From Pleionea sp. CnH1-48 (lineage in GTDB: Bacteria > Pseudomonadota > Gammaproteobacteria > Enterobacterales > Kangiellaceae): DNA of 64,000 nucleotides. The notes beneath the pieces are model-generated. The model was given only the letters and a program-made list of their open reading frames with translations. It searched no databases and was not told the DNA's origin. The stretch covers positions 62,001 to 126,000 of the forward strand of contig NZ_JAMXSB010000017.1 of assembly GCF_024124665.1 (NCBI RefSeq). Reading direction: 5' to 3'. The position numbers and the translations under genes were made by a program. Shown one piece after another: positions 1-11,386 of this stretch. How positions within the stretch are numbered: the first letter of the stretch is position 1; each line of letters begins with the position of its first letter.

Positions 1-323
1 TCCAAAATTAAGGCGCGCTCGCCATGAGGGCCAATGGCATGTGGAGGTTGCAGTAGCTTTCCGCCTTTTTGTTCTACGAGCTCACAGGCTTCTGCCATTC
101 GACCATCAACATTTAAATAAATCAAAGTGCTATCGGGTAGTGGTACAAAGTCAGCTTTTGGGACCAGACAACCTGCTACATCAGCGCCTTCATGGGCGAA
201 AACGGCAAACTTAAAGCCTTCATATTCTTCGATAGAAAGGTCGTTATTGAGTACATGACGATAGAAGTTAACGGCTCGATCGAGGTCTTTGACACCGATA
301 TCAATCCAGACAAATTGATTCAT
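1..323 (-). CDS. VOC (glyoxalase/bleomycin-resistance fold) family protein, partial
   Basis: An open frame runs from the ATG at 323 leftwards to the window edge, so only about the first 107 residues are seen. The protein begins MNQFVWIDIGVKDLDRAVNFY, the usual first beta-strand and helix of a vicinal-oxygen-chelate half domain, and later has LIYLNVDGRMAEACELV followed by a GPHGERA loop, as in small glyoxalase-like proteins. A good ribosome site (AAGGA) lies upstream. The start overlaps the stop of the preceding membrane-protein gene as ATGA, so the two are probably translationally coupled. Substrate cannot be told; members include lyases, dioxygenases and resistance proteins. Confidence 0.85.
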   Translation of the reverse strand, partial: MNQFVWIDIGVKDLDRAVNFYRHVLNNDLSIEEYEGFKFAVFAHEGADVAGCLVPKADFVPLPDSTLIYLNVDGRMAEACELVEQKGGKLLQPPHAIGPHGERALIL

Positions 324-538
324 TCTTCGTTCCTTTTTAGCAATGGCACTAGCCAGTTTAGCACTGAGCCACATGCGACGATAATGGCACCCAACAAGAA
401 TACTTGCTGAGTTAGCACGGGATTCATCAAACCTAGAGAGGCGAACTGATTGACCATTGCGATAGCAATCATTATGAATCCCAGCACATAACAGGCAATG
501 GATACCTTGGGAGGTTTAGCAAAGTGAAAGCGAATCAA
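320..538 (-). CDS. small two-TM membrane protein
   Basis: Short hydrophobic protein with two predicted membrane helices (VSIACYVLGFIMIAIAMV and a second around QQVFLLGAIIVACGSVLNWL) ending in the charged tail LLKRNEE. I do not recognise the family. I chose the TTG at 538 because GGAG stands about six bases upstream; an ATG at 616 in the same frame would overlap the upstream gene by 59 bases and add a non-membrane extension. Its TGA stop overlaps the ATG of the VOC gene. It sits between a DUF1285 gene and the VOC gene in one reverse operon. Confidence 0.6.
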   Translation of the reverse strand: MIRFHFAKPPKVSIACYVLGFIMIAIAMVNQFASLGLMNPVLTQQVFLLGAIIVACGSVLNWLVPLLKRNEE

Positions 539-557
539 TGTCGTCTCCAAGGGGGGC

Positions 558-1106
558 TTAGTCGTCAATACTGCCCATATAGAACCACTGACCCTGGCTG
601 CGTATACCCAGACCATGGCTCTCGAGACAGTCCATTTCTTCGGCCAGCTCGACCATTTGATAAAAAACGTTGCGACAGATCAATGCTTCAAGATTATCTC
701 TGACACGTATATAAGGTGAGGGTTCACCTGTTTCTGCATCGACATCCACTCGTATGGGGTGTTCTTCACCCGCGACAAACTCATTGCCCACGTTGTCGGT
801 AAATTTAAGGACTTGTTGGTCGCCGGTTCCTGCGGTGTCCATGAGCACGGCGGTAAAAGGAGCGTCTTCTACTTTAATTCCAACTTTTTCGACGGGGGTG
901 ACCAAAAAATATTGATCATCGTCTTTGCGAATGATGGTCGAAAATAGTCGCACCAGAGATTTGCGACCAATCGGCGTGCCCATATAAATCCAGGTTCCGT
1001 CTCTTTTGATGGTAATGTCCATATCTCCGCAAAAGGGAGGGTTCCATAAGTGTACAGGGGGCAAACCTGGTTGCTGAATTTGTGCCAGGAGCTGATTGGG
1101 GTCCAT
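558..1106 (-). CDS. DUF1285 domain-containing protein
   Basis: About 182 residues. The N-terminal half contains LPPVHLWNPPFCGDMDITI followed by RDGTWIYMGTPIGRKSLVRL, which matches the hallmark of DUF1285, a conserved proteobacterial family of unknown function. The ATG at 1106 is preferred over the ATG at 1124, because a GAGAGG ribosome site is spaced properly before the former. It is first gene of a reverse operon with the small membrane protein and the VOC protein. No catalytic role is known to me for this family. Confidence 0.85.
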   Translation of the reverse strand: MDPNQLLAQIQQPGLPPVHLWNPPFCGDMDITIKRDGTWIYMGTPIGRKSLVRLFSTIIRKDDDQYFLVTPVEKVGIKVEDAPFTAVLMDTAGTGDQQVLKFTDNVGNEFVAGEEHPIRVDVDAETGEPSPYIRVRDNLEALICRNVFYQMVELAEEMDCLESHGLGIRSQGQWFYMGSIDD

Positions 1107-1374
1107 AGTTTCATCCTCTCTCAAGGGGCGATATATGCCGAGGCTGATAATTTACTGCAAGTTTGTCTCTAGTTTAAGCCTAATTGAGTACTCAATCAGG
1201 AAGATTTTCTTCTTTTTAATCATTACATTATCAAATAAAGTGAAATATTACATATTCTTATTTAAAAATGGACTTTTTTAGTACCAAATAAACTAAGGGC
1301 TTGGATTTAAATGACTTTTTATTGACTAAAATCATCTATAGTAGTTTTGATTTTGTAGTCAATGGATTAAATCA

Positions 1375-3039
1375 TTGGACAACGTGTTTAATAAAAGTGG
1401 TGTCGCAGAGACAGCGCTCGCTCAGGCTTTGTTTAAGCAATCGACTGTTGCTGTGGGTTTCTGCACCCCAAAAGGAAAATGGATCCAAGCTAACCCTGCT
1501 CTTTTGCAGTTATTGGGATTTACCGAAAAAGAGTTGCTCAATACCGATTTAGCAAGAAGCGTTCATTTTGATGATCGCTCTGCAGTCCGCCATTATTTAG
1601 AAAATATCACTCAACACAATCAATCTGAGCGTCAACTGGAACATCGTTGGATACATAAAGACGGCTCTGTAATATGGCTGTCAGCTAGCTATATGTTTGT
1701 CAGTGGTGGCAATGAACAGCCTGACTATATTGTGGTGTTGGCGCAAAATATGACAGCGCATAAAGCGGCATTGAAAAATCTTGCTGATCGCGAAGCCTGG
1801 TATCGTCAGATATTAGAGTCTACGCGAGAAGGAGTTTGGCGTTTAGATGAAAACTTCAAGACGTGCTACGCCAATCCAGCATTGTGTTCCATGTTAGGCT
1901 CCGATATTCAGGAACTATCTCATCTGTCGCTGCTTGATTTTGTTGCTGAGGAAGAGCAACCCGCATTGATTCAACAGTTAAAGCTCAATAAGCAGGGTTA
2001 TGCGAATCAATATGACATAGAGTTGATCCGAAAAGATGGTGGTCGCATGATTGCGACCGTGGTCAGCGAGCAATTATCATCTGCTTCGGGTATGCACACC
2101 GGGTTTGTGATCGGCGTTATTGACAGCTCTAAGCGGCACCAGATGGAAGACGAATTGCGTTTGTCAGAGGCGGTTTACCTGAATGCTGGAGATGCCATCT
2201 ACATTACAGATGCCAATGGTAAGATCGTTAAAGCAAACCCAGCTTTCTATCAACTAACAGGATACTCAGTTAGTGAGACCGTTGGGCAATCGCCTATGAT
2301 GTTTCGTGCTGGTGGCGAAAACGATCATACTTGTCAGCTGATACTGCAACGAATGAGAGAGAGTGGTTGCTGGGAAGGCGAGATATACAATCGTAAGAAA
2401 AACGGCGAGTTATTTTGCGCTTGGGAAAACATCTCAACCGTTAAAGATGATACAGGCAACTTACGCTATCATGTGTCTATTCTCACCGATATATCGGGCA
2501 TCAAAAAGCAACAGCAACAACTGAATTTCCTTGCTCATCATGACCCTCTAACACGATTACCTAATCGAACACTCTTCTTTGCCAATCTTAATCAGTCGCT
2601 ACGTGTGTCACGTCGTAATCGTCATGCCGTGGCACTCATCTTTATTGATCTAGATGACTTTAAACCCGTTAATGATCGGTATGGCCATCATATTGGTGAT
2701 GAGGTTTTGAAAGTGGTTGCCGAGCGTATTCAGGACAGTGTTCGTGATGAAGATACCGTGGCTCGTTTGGGTGGCGATGAGTTTACTATTCTGATGCCCA
2801 GTGTGATGGATCAGGATGATGTTCAGCAGTTGGTTGATCGTGTGCACCAAGTGTTAAAGCAGACCATCTTAATTAATGAACTGAATGTGAGTATTGGGGC
2901 CAGCCTTGGAGTGAGCATGTATCCCAATGATGTCGAGGATGAGTACGCATTGTTACAGGCGGCCGACAAAGCCATGTATCGGGCAAAACAACATGAAGAT
3001 CGGCACTGCGTTTTCTTCTCGGATATGGCGGATTCTTAA
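1375..3039 (+). CDS. PAS-PAS-PAS-GGDEF diguanylate cyclase
   Basis: 554 residues with a TTG start; no better start is visible, and upstream ATG codons are followed by stops. Three PAS domains in a row (about 15-130, 135-260, 265-380; HRWIHKDGSVIWLSASY and a later YNRKKNGELFCAWE are typical PAS/PAC strands) lead into a GGDEF domain from HHDPLTRLPNRTLFF near residue 388. The active-site loop LGGDEF (466-470) is intact, and the RxxD inhibitory site (RDED, 457-460) lies five residues before it. The enzyme should therefore make cyclic-di-GMP from two GTP and be feedback-inhibited. There are no membrane helices and no EAL domain, so it is a soluble sensor with unknown PAS ligand. Single gene, convergent with tusA. 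Confidence 0.93.
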   Translation: MDNVFNKSGVAETALAQALFKQSTVAVGFCTPKGKWIQANPALLQLLGFTEKELLNTDLARSVHFDDRSAVRHYLENITQHNQSERQLEHRWIHKDGSVIWLSASYMFVSGGNEQPDYIVVLAQNMTAHKAALKNLADREAWYRQILESTREGVWRLDENFKTCYANPALCSMLGSDIQELSHLSLLDFVAEEEQPALIQQLKLNKQGYANQYDIELIRKDGGRMIATVVSEQLSSASGMHTGFVIGVIDSSKRHQMEDELRLSEAVYLNAGDAIYITDANGKIVKANPAFYQLTGYSVSETVGQSPMMFRAGGENDHTCQLILQRMRESGCWEGEIYNRKKNGELFCAWENISTVKDDTGNLRYHVSILTDISGIKKQQQQLNFLAHHDPLTRLPNRTLFFANLNQSLRVSRRNRHAVALIFIDLDDFKPVNDRYGHHIGDEVLKVVAERIQDSVRDEDTVARLGGDEFTILMPSVMDQDDVQQLVDRVHQVLKQTILINELNVSIGASLGVSMYPNDVEDEYALLQAADKAMYRAKQHEDRHCVFFSDMADS

Positions 3040-3041
3040 AT

Positions 3042-3275
3042 TTAACCTTTTTTCTTGATCAGGTAATGGTATTGAGAGTCTTGCTCAGACTGTTCTACCA
3101 GTTGATGATCCATAAATTGGCAAAATTTAGGAATGTCCCGTGTTGTAGAAGGATCGTCGGCGATAACCCAAAGCAATGAGCCTTCTTCAATCTCACGCAT
3201 CTTTTTTCGGATCATCATGACAGGCTCTGGGCAACGCAGGCCAAGGGTGTCTAGCTGGTGGTCAAATGATTGCAC
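3042..3275 (-). CDS. tusA: sulfurtransferase TusA-like protein
   Basis: TusA carries persulfide sulfur for tRNA 2-thiouridine synthesis and other sulfur-relay steps. The sequence has [20 protein letters not shown] with the sulfur-carrying Cys in RCPEP, then [18 protein letters not shown] and a C-terminal YHYLIKKKG, as in the family. I place the start at the GTG at 3275, giving 77 residues (TusA is about 80). The same frame stays open to an ATG at 3374, which would add a hydrophobic 33-residue leader not seen in TusA. The ribosome site is weak for either. Convergent with the diguanylate cyclase gene, whose stop is only two bases away. Confidence 0.88.
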   Translation of the reverse strand: MQSFDHQLDTLGLRCPEPVMMIRKKMREIEEGSLLWVIADDPSTTRDIPKFCQFMDHQLVEQSEQDSQYHYLIKKKG

Positions 3276-3454
3276 TGGAAATAATATCAAACAGAATAAT
3301 AAGACTATTTTAATCAAAGCATTGTTATTGGGCAATGACGTTGTCTGCATCCAACTGTAGACAATGAAAATCAAAGCTTGCGATGAACAATAGTCAGTAA
3401 GACGGAGCTAGAGTAAACTAGTTTATAAAGGTTGGATTGAAGGCGGAGCTGTGT

Positions 3455-3871
3455 ATGCCAGGAAAGATAGAGTTGGCTGAGTTGATCAAAGAAATGACCC
3501 CTCATTTGTTTATGGAGGAATATGTTTTTGTTTCTATGCCTGTAGGGCGCTACGGTGATTGCTCCACACTTGAACCCATCGCCAGTTTTGTCGAAGAAGA
3601 AGGCCTCACACTTATTGTGCCGCGTGCTGCCGCTGATGAAAAACAATTAGAGTATGCCTCGGTATTTAACAAGATCACTCTGTCGGTTCATTCCAGTTTG
3701 GATGCTGTTGGATTTCTGGCGACGATTGCCGAAGAGCTGAGCAAGGTGAATATTAGCTGCAATGTCATATCAGCTTACTACCATGATCACCTGTTTGTTC
3801 ACGTAAAAGATTCAACCAAGGCGTACAATTGCCTGACCCAGTTGAGCGAGAGTTACCAGAAAGATTCTTAA
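3455..3871 (+). CDS. ACT domain-containing protein
   Basis: 138 residues. The N-terminal half (ELIKEMTPHLFMEEYVFVSM, then LEPIASFVEEEGLTLIVPR) and the C-terminal half (VGFLATIAEELSKVNISCN, YYHDHLFVHV) match the small two-part ACT-like proteins often annotated as ACT domain or DUF2241 proteins. These are probably amino-acid-binding regulatory modules, with no defined role. ATG at 3455 is chosen over a TTG at 3437 because GGCGGAG lies about eight bases upstream. It converges on fadA with a strong hairpin between them. Confidence 0.82.
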   Translation: MPGKIELAELIKEMTPHLFMEEYVFVSMPVGRYGDCSTLEPIASFVEEEGLTLIVPRAAADEKQLEYASVFNKITLSVHSSLDAVGFLATIAEELSKVNISCNVISAYYHDHLFVHVKDSTKAYNCLTQLSESYQKDS

Positions 3872-3890
3872 GGCGGTTACAGAAGGGAAA

Positions 3891-3911
3891 CTCCCCTCTA
3901 AACGAGGGGAG
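3891..3911. terminator. hairpin between ACT gene and fadA
   Basis: CTCCCCTC, loop TAAAC, GAGGGGAG forms a perfect 8-bp GC-rich stem between two convergent genes. There is no long T-run; the reverse-strand side has a short TTTCCC after it. Probably a shared bidirectional terminator. Confidence 0.55.
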
Positions 3912-3922
3912 AGTATCAAGGA

Positions 3923-7239
<3,317 letters not shown>

Positions 7240-7397
7240 TGATTTCTCTCCGTCCTGAACTGTGAAATTCTTATCCGCGACCCTTGTCCGCTGTCCTTAG
7301 GAGGATGCAATAACAAGGATTTTGGTTATTTATCATTAAGTTATTAAGGTTGTAACTACTCTGCCTTGGAATCTCCCAGGCGTTGTGTACGAGCGCC

Positions 7398-7523
7398 TAT
7401 ACCCTTTGTCTTTCGAACGGCACCATTGTTGGCTGCACGCGCTCACCCCAGTCACTTAGTGATCTAAGTTCAGGGGACTTATTGGCTTGCCGCCTAGATG
7501 CCATTCAAAATACTTTGGCTATA
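7398..7523 (+). repeat. dispersed palindromic repeat, long form, copy A
   Basis: Starts TATACCCTTTG and ends ACTTTGGCTATA. Internal blocks GTTGGCTGCACGCGCTCACC, CAGTCACTTAGTGATCTAAG and TTCAGGGGAC are shared with the other long copies. The arms are more diverged than in other copies. It lies on the fadB side of the fadB-pepQ region. Confidence 0.8.
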
Positions 7524-7680
7524 TAACATGAGCCAGTGCAACATCATAGCGCAGTATTTTGCGTCTGACACCGTCTGTTCTCATTACGAAATATGGCTGT
7601 CCACTTTACCGCTTTTGGCGTTGAGTCACGCTAAATTTGTTTCTTTTGCAGTGCGGTAATCAGCCCATAGTAACACAGTC

Positions 7681-7697
7681 TACTGGTCTGACAAGTA
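7681..7697. promoter_or_regulatory. FadR-like operator
   Basis: TACTGGTCTGACAAGTA closely matches the known gammaproteobacterial FadR operator pattern (roughly ACTGGTCNGACNAGT, an imperfect palindrome). It sits in the divergent region upstream of fadB, where FadR control is expected: repression released by long-chain acyl-CoA. It is about 440 bases from the fadB start and 380 from pepQ. No fadR gene is in this window. Confidence 0.75.
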
Positions 7698-7839
7698 TCG
7701 GGGGTTGCCTAATACTCGAGCGATTCGAGATGCGATGCCCACATAATATAGACAATCTCGTGTGCTTATTGTGACGGTCTGTCAGCAAATGTTTTCCCCA
7801 TGGCCAGTTTCTGGAATAATGCGGCAACTGACTGCTATC

Positions 7840-7967
7840 TATTACCCAAAGTATTTCAAGGTGCAGGTAGGCGGCCAGCAAGCGAGTCCCCTGAGCTTAG
7901 CTTTACTAAGTGATTGGGGTGAGTGCGCGCAGCCAACACCGCTGCACCTTGAAAGGCGACGGGTATA
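7840..7967 (-). repeat. dispersed palindromic repeat, long form, copy B
   Basis: Inverted relative to copy A: starts TATTACCCAAAGTATTTC and ends AAAGGCGACGGGTATA. It contains CCCCTGAGCTTAGCTTTACT and AGTGATTGGGGTGAGTGCGC, the reverse complement of blocks in copies A and E. It lies about 107 bases before pepQ. Confidence 0.85.
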
Positions 7968-8074
7968 TAAGAGCGCATAACAAACCCGCACTTCCTGACA
8001 GTTCAAGCGCAGGCATTAGGCGACATGCCCTGCGAAGCTTAAATTTTAGCCGTTTACCGATTGAGAGGATCACC

Positions 8075-9412
8075 ATGAATCTGAGCAATTACGATGCTTT
8101 GTTTGATCAGCATTTCCCAGCGTTGTTACAACGCTATCAGACACTACTGACAGAGCAAAATTATGATTACCTAGTGATCCCTTCGGGTGAGCCGATTGGC
8201 CAGTATCTCGATGATATGGGATATCCATTCAAGCCTAATCCCCATTTTAAGGCGGTATTGCCATTAACTGCGTTACCTCATAGCTATATCGTGATGACCC
8301 AGCAGGGCAAGCCCGAGCTTATTTATTATCAGCCAGTAGATTTCTGGCATTCGGTACCAGAAGATCCCGCTGGGCCCTGGACGCGCCATGTCGACATTCA
8401 TCTTATTGACCAGCCGCAAAAAGCATTACCGCTGTTAAAGAAAGAAGGACGCGGTGTATTGCTGGGGCAATCCAGTGAATTGTTAAAGGCGATGGACTTT
8501 TCTGCTCATAACCCTGAGTCCTTGGTGTTTCCTCTGTACTGGCAGCGTGCTTATAAGTCAGCTTATGAAATCGAATGCATGGCCGAAGCGAATCGAATTG
8601 CGGCCAAAGCCCACAATGCAGCACGTGATGCTTTTTATGCGGGTGAAAGCGAACAAGGCATTAATCTGGCCTACATTAAGGCGACGGGTGCCATGGAAAA
8701 CGACATGCCTTATGGCAACATAGTCGCACTTAACCATAATGCTGCCATTCTTCACTACACCGACAGCAGTGCCCAGGTGTTTGCAGAAGCCGATAGACAT
8801 TCATTTTTGATTGATGCCGGTGCCCAAGTTCATGGTTATGCCTCCGACATCACTCGCACCTATGCTTACCAGCAAGATAATGAATTTGCCGAGATGATCA
8901 CGGCGATGGATGAGATGCAGTTGGCTCTGGTTGAGCAAATTGTTCCTGGCAAATCCTATATTGATTTGCATCGTGATACTCACCTCAGAACCGCAGCCAT
9001 TTTGAAACAGTTCGGTTTTGTGGATATGGAGCCCGAAGCCATGGTTGATTCGGGAGTGTCGGGTGTTTTCTTCCCTCATGGGTTAGGTCATCAGATTGGA
9101 CTTCAGGTGCATGACGTAGGTGGTCATCAAACCGCAAAAGAAGGTGGCGTTACGCCTCCACCCGAAATGTTCCCGTTCTTAAGAAATACCCGCGTATTAG
9201 AAGAAGGGCAGGTAGTGACCATTGAGCCAGGGCTGTATTTTATTGATTCGCTAGTGGCGCCTCTGCAGCAGAGTGAGCATGTCAAGGCGATTAACTGGGA
9301 TAAGATCGAAGCCTTTAAACACTTTGGTGGCATTCGCATCGAAGATGATGTTGTAGTAACCGAGCAAGGGCATCGCAATCTGTCGCGCGAAGCTTTTGCT
9401 GAACTCGATTAA
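8075..9412 (+). CDS. pepQ: Xaa-Pro dipeptidase (prolidase) PepQ
   Basis: 445 residues (E. coli 443). PepQ hydrolyses dipeptides with C-terminal proline, using a two-metal pita-bread (M24) active site. All five metal ligands can be placed at nearly the same numbers as in E. coli: D247 and D258 (DAGAQVHGYASDITRTY), H339 (GLGH), E384 (IEPGLYF) and E423 (GGIRIEDD). The ATG at 8075 follows GAGAGG; the open frame upstream is only repeat read-through. First gene of pepQ-yigZ-sirB2, divergent from fadBA, which is conserved gammaproteobacterial order. Confidence 0.96.
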   Translation: MNLSNYDALFDQHFPALLQRYQTLLTEQNYDYLVIPSGEPIGQYLDDMGYPFKPNPHFKAVLPLTALPHSYIVMTQQGKPELIYYQPVDFWHSVPEDPAGPWTRHVDIHLIDQPQKALPLLKKEGRGVLLGQSSELLKAMDFSAHNPESLVFPLYWQRAYKSAYEIECMAEANRIAAKAHNAARDAFYAGESEQGINLAYIKATGAMENDMPYGNIVALNHNAAILHYTDSSAQVFAEADRHSFLIDAGAQVHGYASDITRTYAYQQDNEFAEMITAMDEMQLALVEQIVPGKSYIDLHRDTHLRTAAILKQFGFVDMEPEAMVDSGVSGVFFPHGLGHQIGLQVHDVGGHQTAKEGGVTPPPEMFPFLRNTRVLEEGQVVTIEPGLYFIDSLVAPLQQSEHVKAINWDKIEAFKHFGGIRIEDDVVVTEQGHRNLSREAFAELD

Positions 9413-9427
9413 TCATTGCGAATATTT

Positions 9428-10027
9428 ATGTCTGGATATCAAGTACCCAAAGCACCGCTGGAAGTAGAAGAAGTGATTAAAAACAGTCGCTTCATTACAC
9501 GTATTTTACCCACCAGCACTGTTGAAGAAGCCAAAGCGTTTATCAAACAGCTGAACCAACAGGAGCCTGATGCCAATCATCATTGCTGGGCTTATATTGT
9601 TGGCAATCCTGCGTCGACGACCTTACTAGGATGCAGTGATGATGGCGAGCCCTCTGGAACAGCAGGCAAACCTATGCTGCATGTTCTTCAACACAGTGAT
9701 ATTGGTGATATCACAGCGGTGTGTACACGGTACTTTGGCGGCACAAAATTAGGCACGGGTGGTCTGGCTCGAGCCTATGGCGGAGGTGTTAAGCTAGCAC
9801 TCGAAGAGCTGGAAACCACCGCCAAAATAGAAACCAGCCAATTGGTTATAGAGACCCATTATGAATGTGAAAAAGACATTCATCATCAATTAAAACAATA
9901 TCAGGGGAGCGTGATCGACACTCAATATGGGGCTGGCCTGACTTTGTCGATTCGAATACCTACTGAACATGAAAAAGCCTTCAAAGAAGGTTTAGCCGTA
10001 CGATTTGGGGAGAAAGTAAAATGGTAA
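9428..10027 (+). CDS. yigZ: YigZ/IMPACT family protein
   Basis: 199 residues (E. coli YigZ 204). Shows the UPF0029/IMPACT signature: VIKNSRFITRI, DANHHCWAYIVG, CSDDGEPSGTAGKPML, then TRYFGGTKLGTGGLARAYGG, with a C-terminal DUF1949-like half. The family is linked to translation control in eukaryotes; the bacterial role is unclear. ATG at 9428 is used; no clear ribosome site is visible, and the gene starts 15 bases after pepQ, so coupling is likely. Its end overlaps the start of the SirB2 gene by seven bases. Confidence 0.93.
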   Translation: MSGYQVPKAPLEVEEVIKNSRFITRILPTSTVEEAKAFIKQLNQQEPDANHHCWAYIVGNPASTTLLGCSDDGEPSGTAGKPMLHVLQHSDIGDITAVCTRYFGGTKLGTGGLARAYGGGVKLALEELETTAKIETSQLVIETHYECEKDIHHQLKQYQGSVIDTQYGAGLTLSIRIPTEHEKAFKEGLAVRFGEKVKW

Positions 10028-10395
10028 GTTACGTTTTGGTTAAACACATTCACATGAGCTGTGCTGTTTTAACCTTGTTGTTTTTTTTAATTCGCGGTTA
10101 TTGGATGCTGACAGGCTCCAAAATGTTAAGCAAGAAGCCTGTTAAGATCCTGCCTCATGTCATAGATACCGTATTGTTGATCAGCGCAATCACTCTGGTG
10201 GTCATGAGTGGCTGGTATCCTACTTGGTTTAACTGGGTTACATTAAAAATCATTTTGCTGGTTGGTTACATTGTTGTGGGAACCATCGCGCTGAAACGTG
10301 GCCGAACTAAAAAAGTACGCGCCGTCGCTTTTGTGGTTGCTGTAGCACTTGTCTTTGGATTATTTGCCGTGGCAGGCATGAAGCCCTCATTTTAA
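10021..10395 (+). CDS. SirB2 family membrane protein
   Basis: 124 residues with about four membrane helices. The N-terminal pattern YVLVKHIHMSCAVLTLLFF followed by RGYWM, and later LPHVIDTVLLISA and WVTLKIILLVGYIV, fit the SirB2 family of small inner-membrane proteins. The name comes from a Salmonella invasion-regulation locus; molecular function is unknown. The start overlaps the yigZ stop, so it belongs to the pepQ operon. Confidence 0.88.
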   Translation: MVSYVLVKHIHMSCAVLTLLFFLIRGYWMLTGSKMLSKKPVKILPHVIDTVLLISAITLVVMSGWYPTWFNWVTLKIILLVGYIVVGTIALKRGRTKKVRAVAFVVAVALVFGLFAVAGMKPSF

Positions 10396-10402
10396 GTTAA
10401 AC

Positions 10403-10463
10403 TATACCTGTCACCTTTCAAGGTGCAGCGGTGTTGGCTGCGCCTTGAAATACTTTGGGTATA
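10403..10463 (+). repeat. dispersed palindromic repeat, short form, copy C
   Basis: TATACCTGTCACCTTTCAAG, then a GTGCAGCGGTGTTGGCTGCG core, then CCTTGAAATACTTTGGGTATA-type arm. This 61-base element equals the two outer arms of the long form with the middle removed, so it folds as a single hairpin. It follows the sirB2 stop by eight bases. Confidence 0.85.
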
Positions 10464-10465
10464 AA

Positions 10466-10524
10466 TATGCCCATCGCTTTTCAATGTGTCGCTGCCAGCA
10501 GCATCTTGGAAGACTCTGGGTATA
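10466..10524 (+). repeat. dispersed palindromic repeat, short form, copy C2 (degenerate)
   Basis: Directly after copy C: TATGCCCATCGCTTTTCAAT, a diverged centre (GTCGCTGCCAGCAGC), and GAAGACTCTGGGTATA. Same length and arm layout as copy C with more mismatches, making a tandem pair of hairpins. Confidence 0.65.
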
Positions 10525-10590
10525 GCGGGTGCTAAATGTTAAGGAGAACACCACAGCATCTCAACCAGTACTGATGAAGGAAAGAACATA

Positions 10591-11307
10591 GTGTCTAATC
10601 TGTATGAAACACCGCAGGCCGATATTATCGATCTCACCAATGACGAGGTGATTACGCCCGTTAAATATCCCTTGCTTGCTATCTTTACTGCTCCCCGTCG
10701 CACGGTGCTTTATATCTCTCGAGAGAAGCCAAACTATCTGTTTTACCCCATCATTATTTTATATGGACTGATCACCTCTGCTGGTATGTTGTGGGATGAA
10801 GCCTTGTTTGAGTTTGGGCTGACCGCCCGAGTTGGCGGTTGGTTGGGATACGGTACTGTCGGTAATCTAATTTATGTGTTCGCCTATGGATTATGTCTAA
10901 AGTGGGTTGGCGGCTGGTTTGGTGCCAAAACATCGGCTCGAGACATGCGTATAGCATTGGTCTGGAGTTTTGTGGTCGTGTTTCCTGTATTGTTTGCTGT
11001 TATCGCTTTTGCCGTTATTTGGGGTATTGATAGCCCTGTACCCGATGATTTTGCCCTGCATTTGTTTAATAACCCTCCCTTAGCGGTCATTGGTCTATTG
11101 GCGTACACCGCCGTATTTTTTGTCTGGTCGACGGTTGTTTGCAGTCACGCCATTGCCGAAGTCAGCGGTTTCACCAGCGCTTGGCGAGGCTTTGCTGTGT
11201 GGTTGATAGCCTTGCTGTTGTTAATGGTGATGTTGATGATTTTTGGCATGGTGGCGGCGTTAGTTATTGGCTTTGGGGCTGCTTTTCTGATGGGCTCTTC
11301 GTTATAA
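10591..11307 (+). CDS. Yip1-like multi-pass membrane protein
   Basis: 238 residues with a soluble N-terminus and about five membrane helices (FYPIIILYGLITSAGML; VGNLIYVFAYGLCLKWVGGW; ALVWSFVVVFPVLFAVIAFA; AVIGLLAYTAVFFVWSTVV; WLIALLLLMVMLMIFGMVAA). The layout PLLAIFTAPRRTVLYI followed by this helix pattern resembles bacterial Yip1-domain proteins. GTG start with AAGGAAAG eight bases upstream. Single gene between two repeat loci. Function unknown. Confidence 0.75.
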   Translation: MSNLYETPQADIIDLTNDEVITPVKYPLLAIFTAPRRTVLYISREKPNYLFYPIIILYGLITSAGMLWDEALFEFGLTARVGGWLGYGTVGNLIYVFAYGLCLKWVGGWFGAKTSARDMRIALVWSFVVVFPVLFAVIAFAVIWGIDSPVPDDFALHLFNNPPLAVIGLLAYTAVFFVWSTVVCSHAIAEVSGFTSAWRGFAVWLIALLLLMVMLMIFGMVAALVIGFGAAFLMGSSL

Positions 11308-11309
11308 GC

Positions 11310-11370
11310 TATACCCTTCGCCTTTCAAGACGCAGCGGTGTTGGCTGCACCTTGAAATGCTTTGGGTATA
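11310..11370 (+). repeat. dispersed palindromic repeat, short form, copy D
   Basis: TATACCCTTCGCCTTTCAAG, CGCAGCGGTGTTGGCTGC and CCTTGAAATGCTTTGGGTATA-type ends; 61 bases, nearly the same as copy C. It begins two bases after the Yip1-like gene stop and lies between convergent genes, so it could act as a terminator or 3' stabiliser. Confidence 0.85.
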
Positions 11371-11386
11371 CGTTTTTAGGTATCGA

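Larger units (their letters stand above)
7240..8074. other. fadB-pepQ divergent intergenic region
   Basis: 835 bases with no supported gene. It contains two copies of the dispersed palindromic repeat (7398-7523 and 7840-7967), arranged one on each side of a roughly 315-base unique core that carries the FadR-like box at 7681-7697. Both operons would therefore have a structured repeat in their leader if transcribed from the core. Short open frames here are repeat read-through. Confidence 0.7.

Noticed and set aside
3276-3374. Hydrophobic leader that would make TusA a secreted or anchored protein
   Set aside because: TusA is a small cytoplasmic carrier; the leader has no ribosome site and is not seen in the family. 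It remains an open but unlikely alternative.
7768-7785. TGTGACGGTCTGTCAGC as a CRP site or second FadR box
   Set aside because: Only a partial match to either pattern; the right half does not fit TCACA, and the FadR match is weak.
7910-8074. N-terminal extension of PepQ to 7910
   Set aside because: The extension is read-through of repeat copy B. A good ribosome site stands before the ATG at 8075, and metal-ligand numbering from 8075 agrees with E. coli PepQ.
10403-10524. Tandem hairpins read as a CRISPR array
   Set aside because: Only two units, no unique spacers of set length, and the units are palindromes shared with other intergenic sites.
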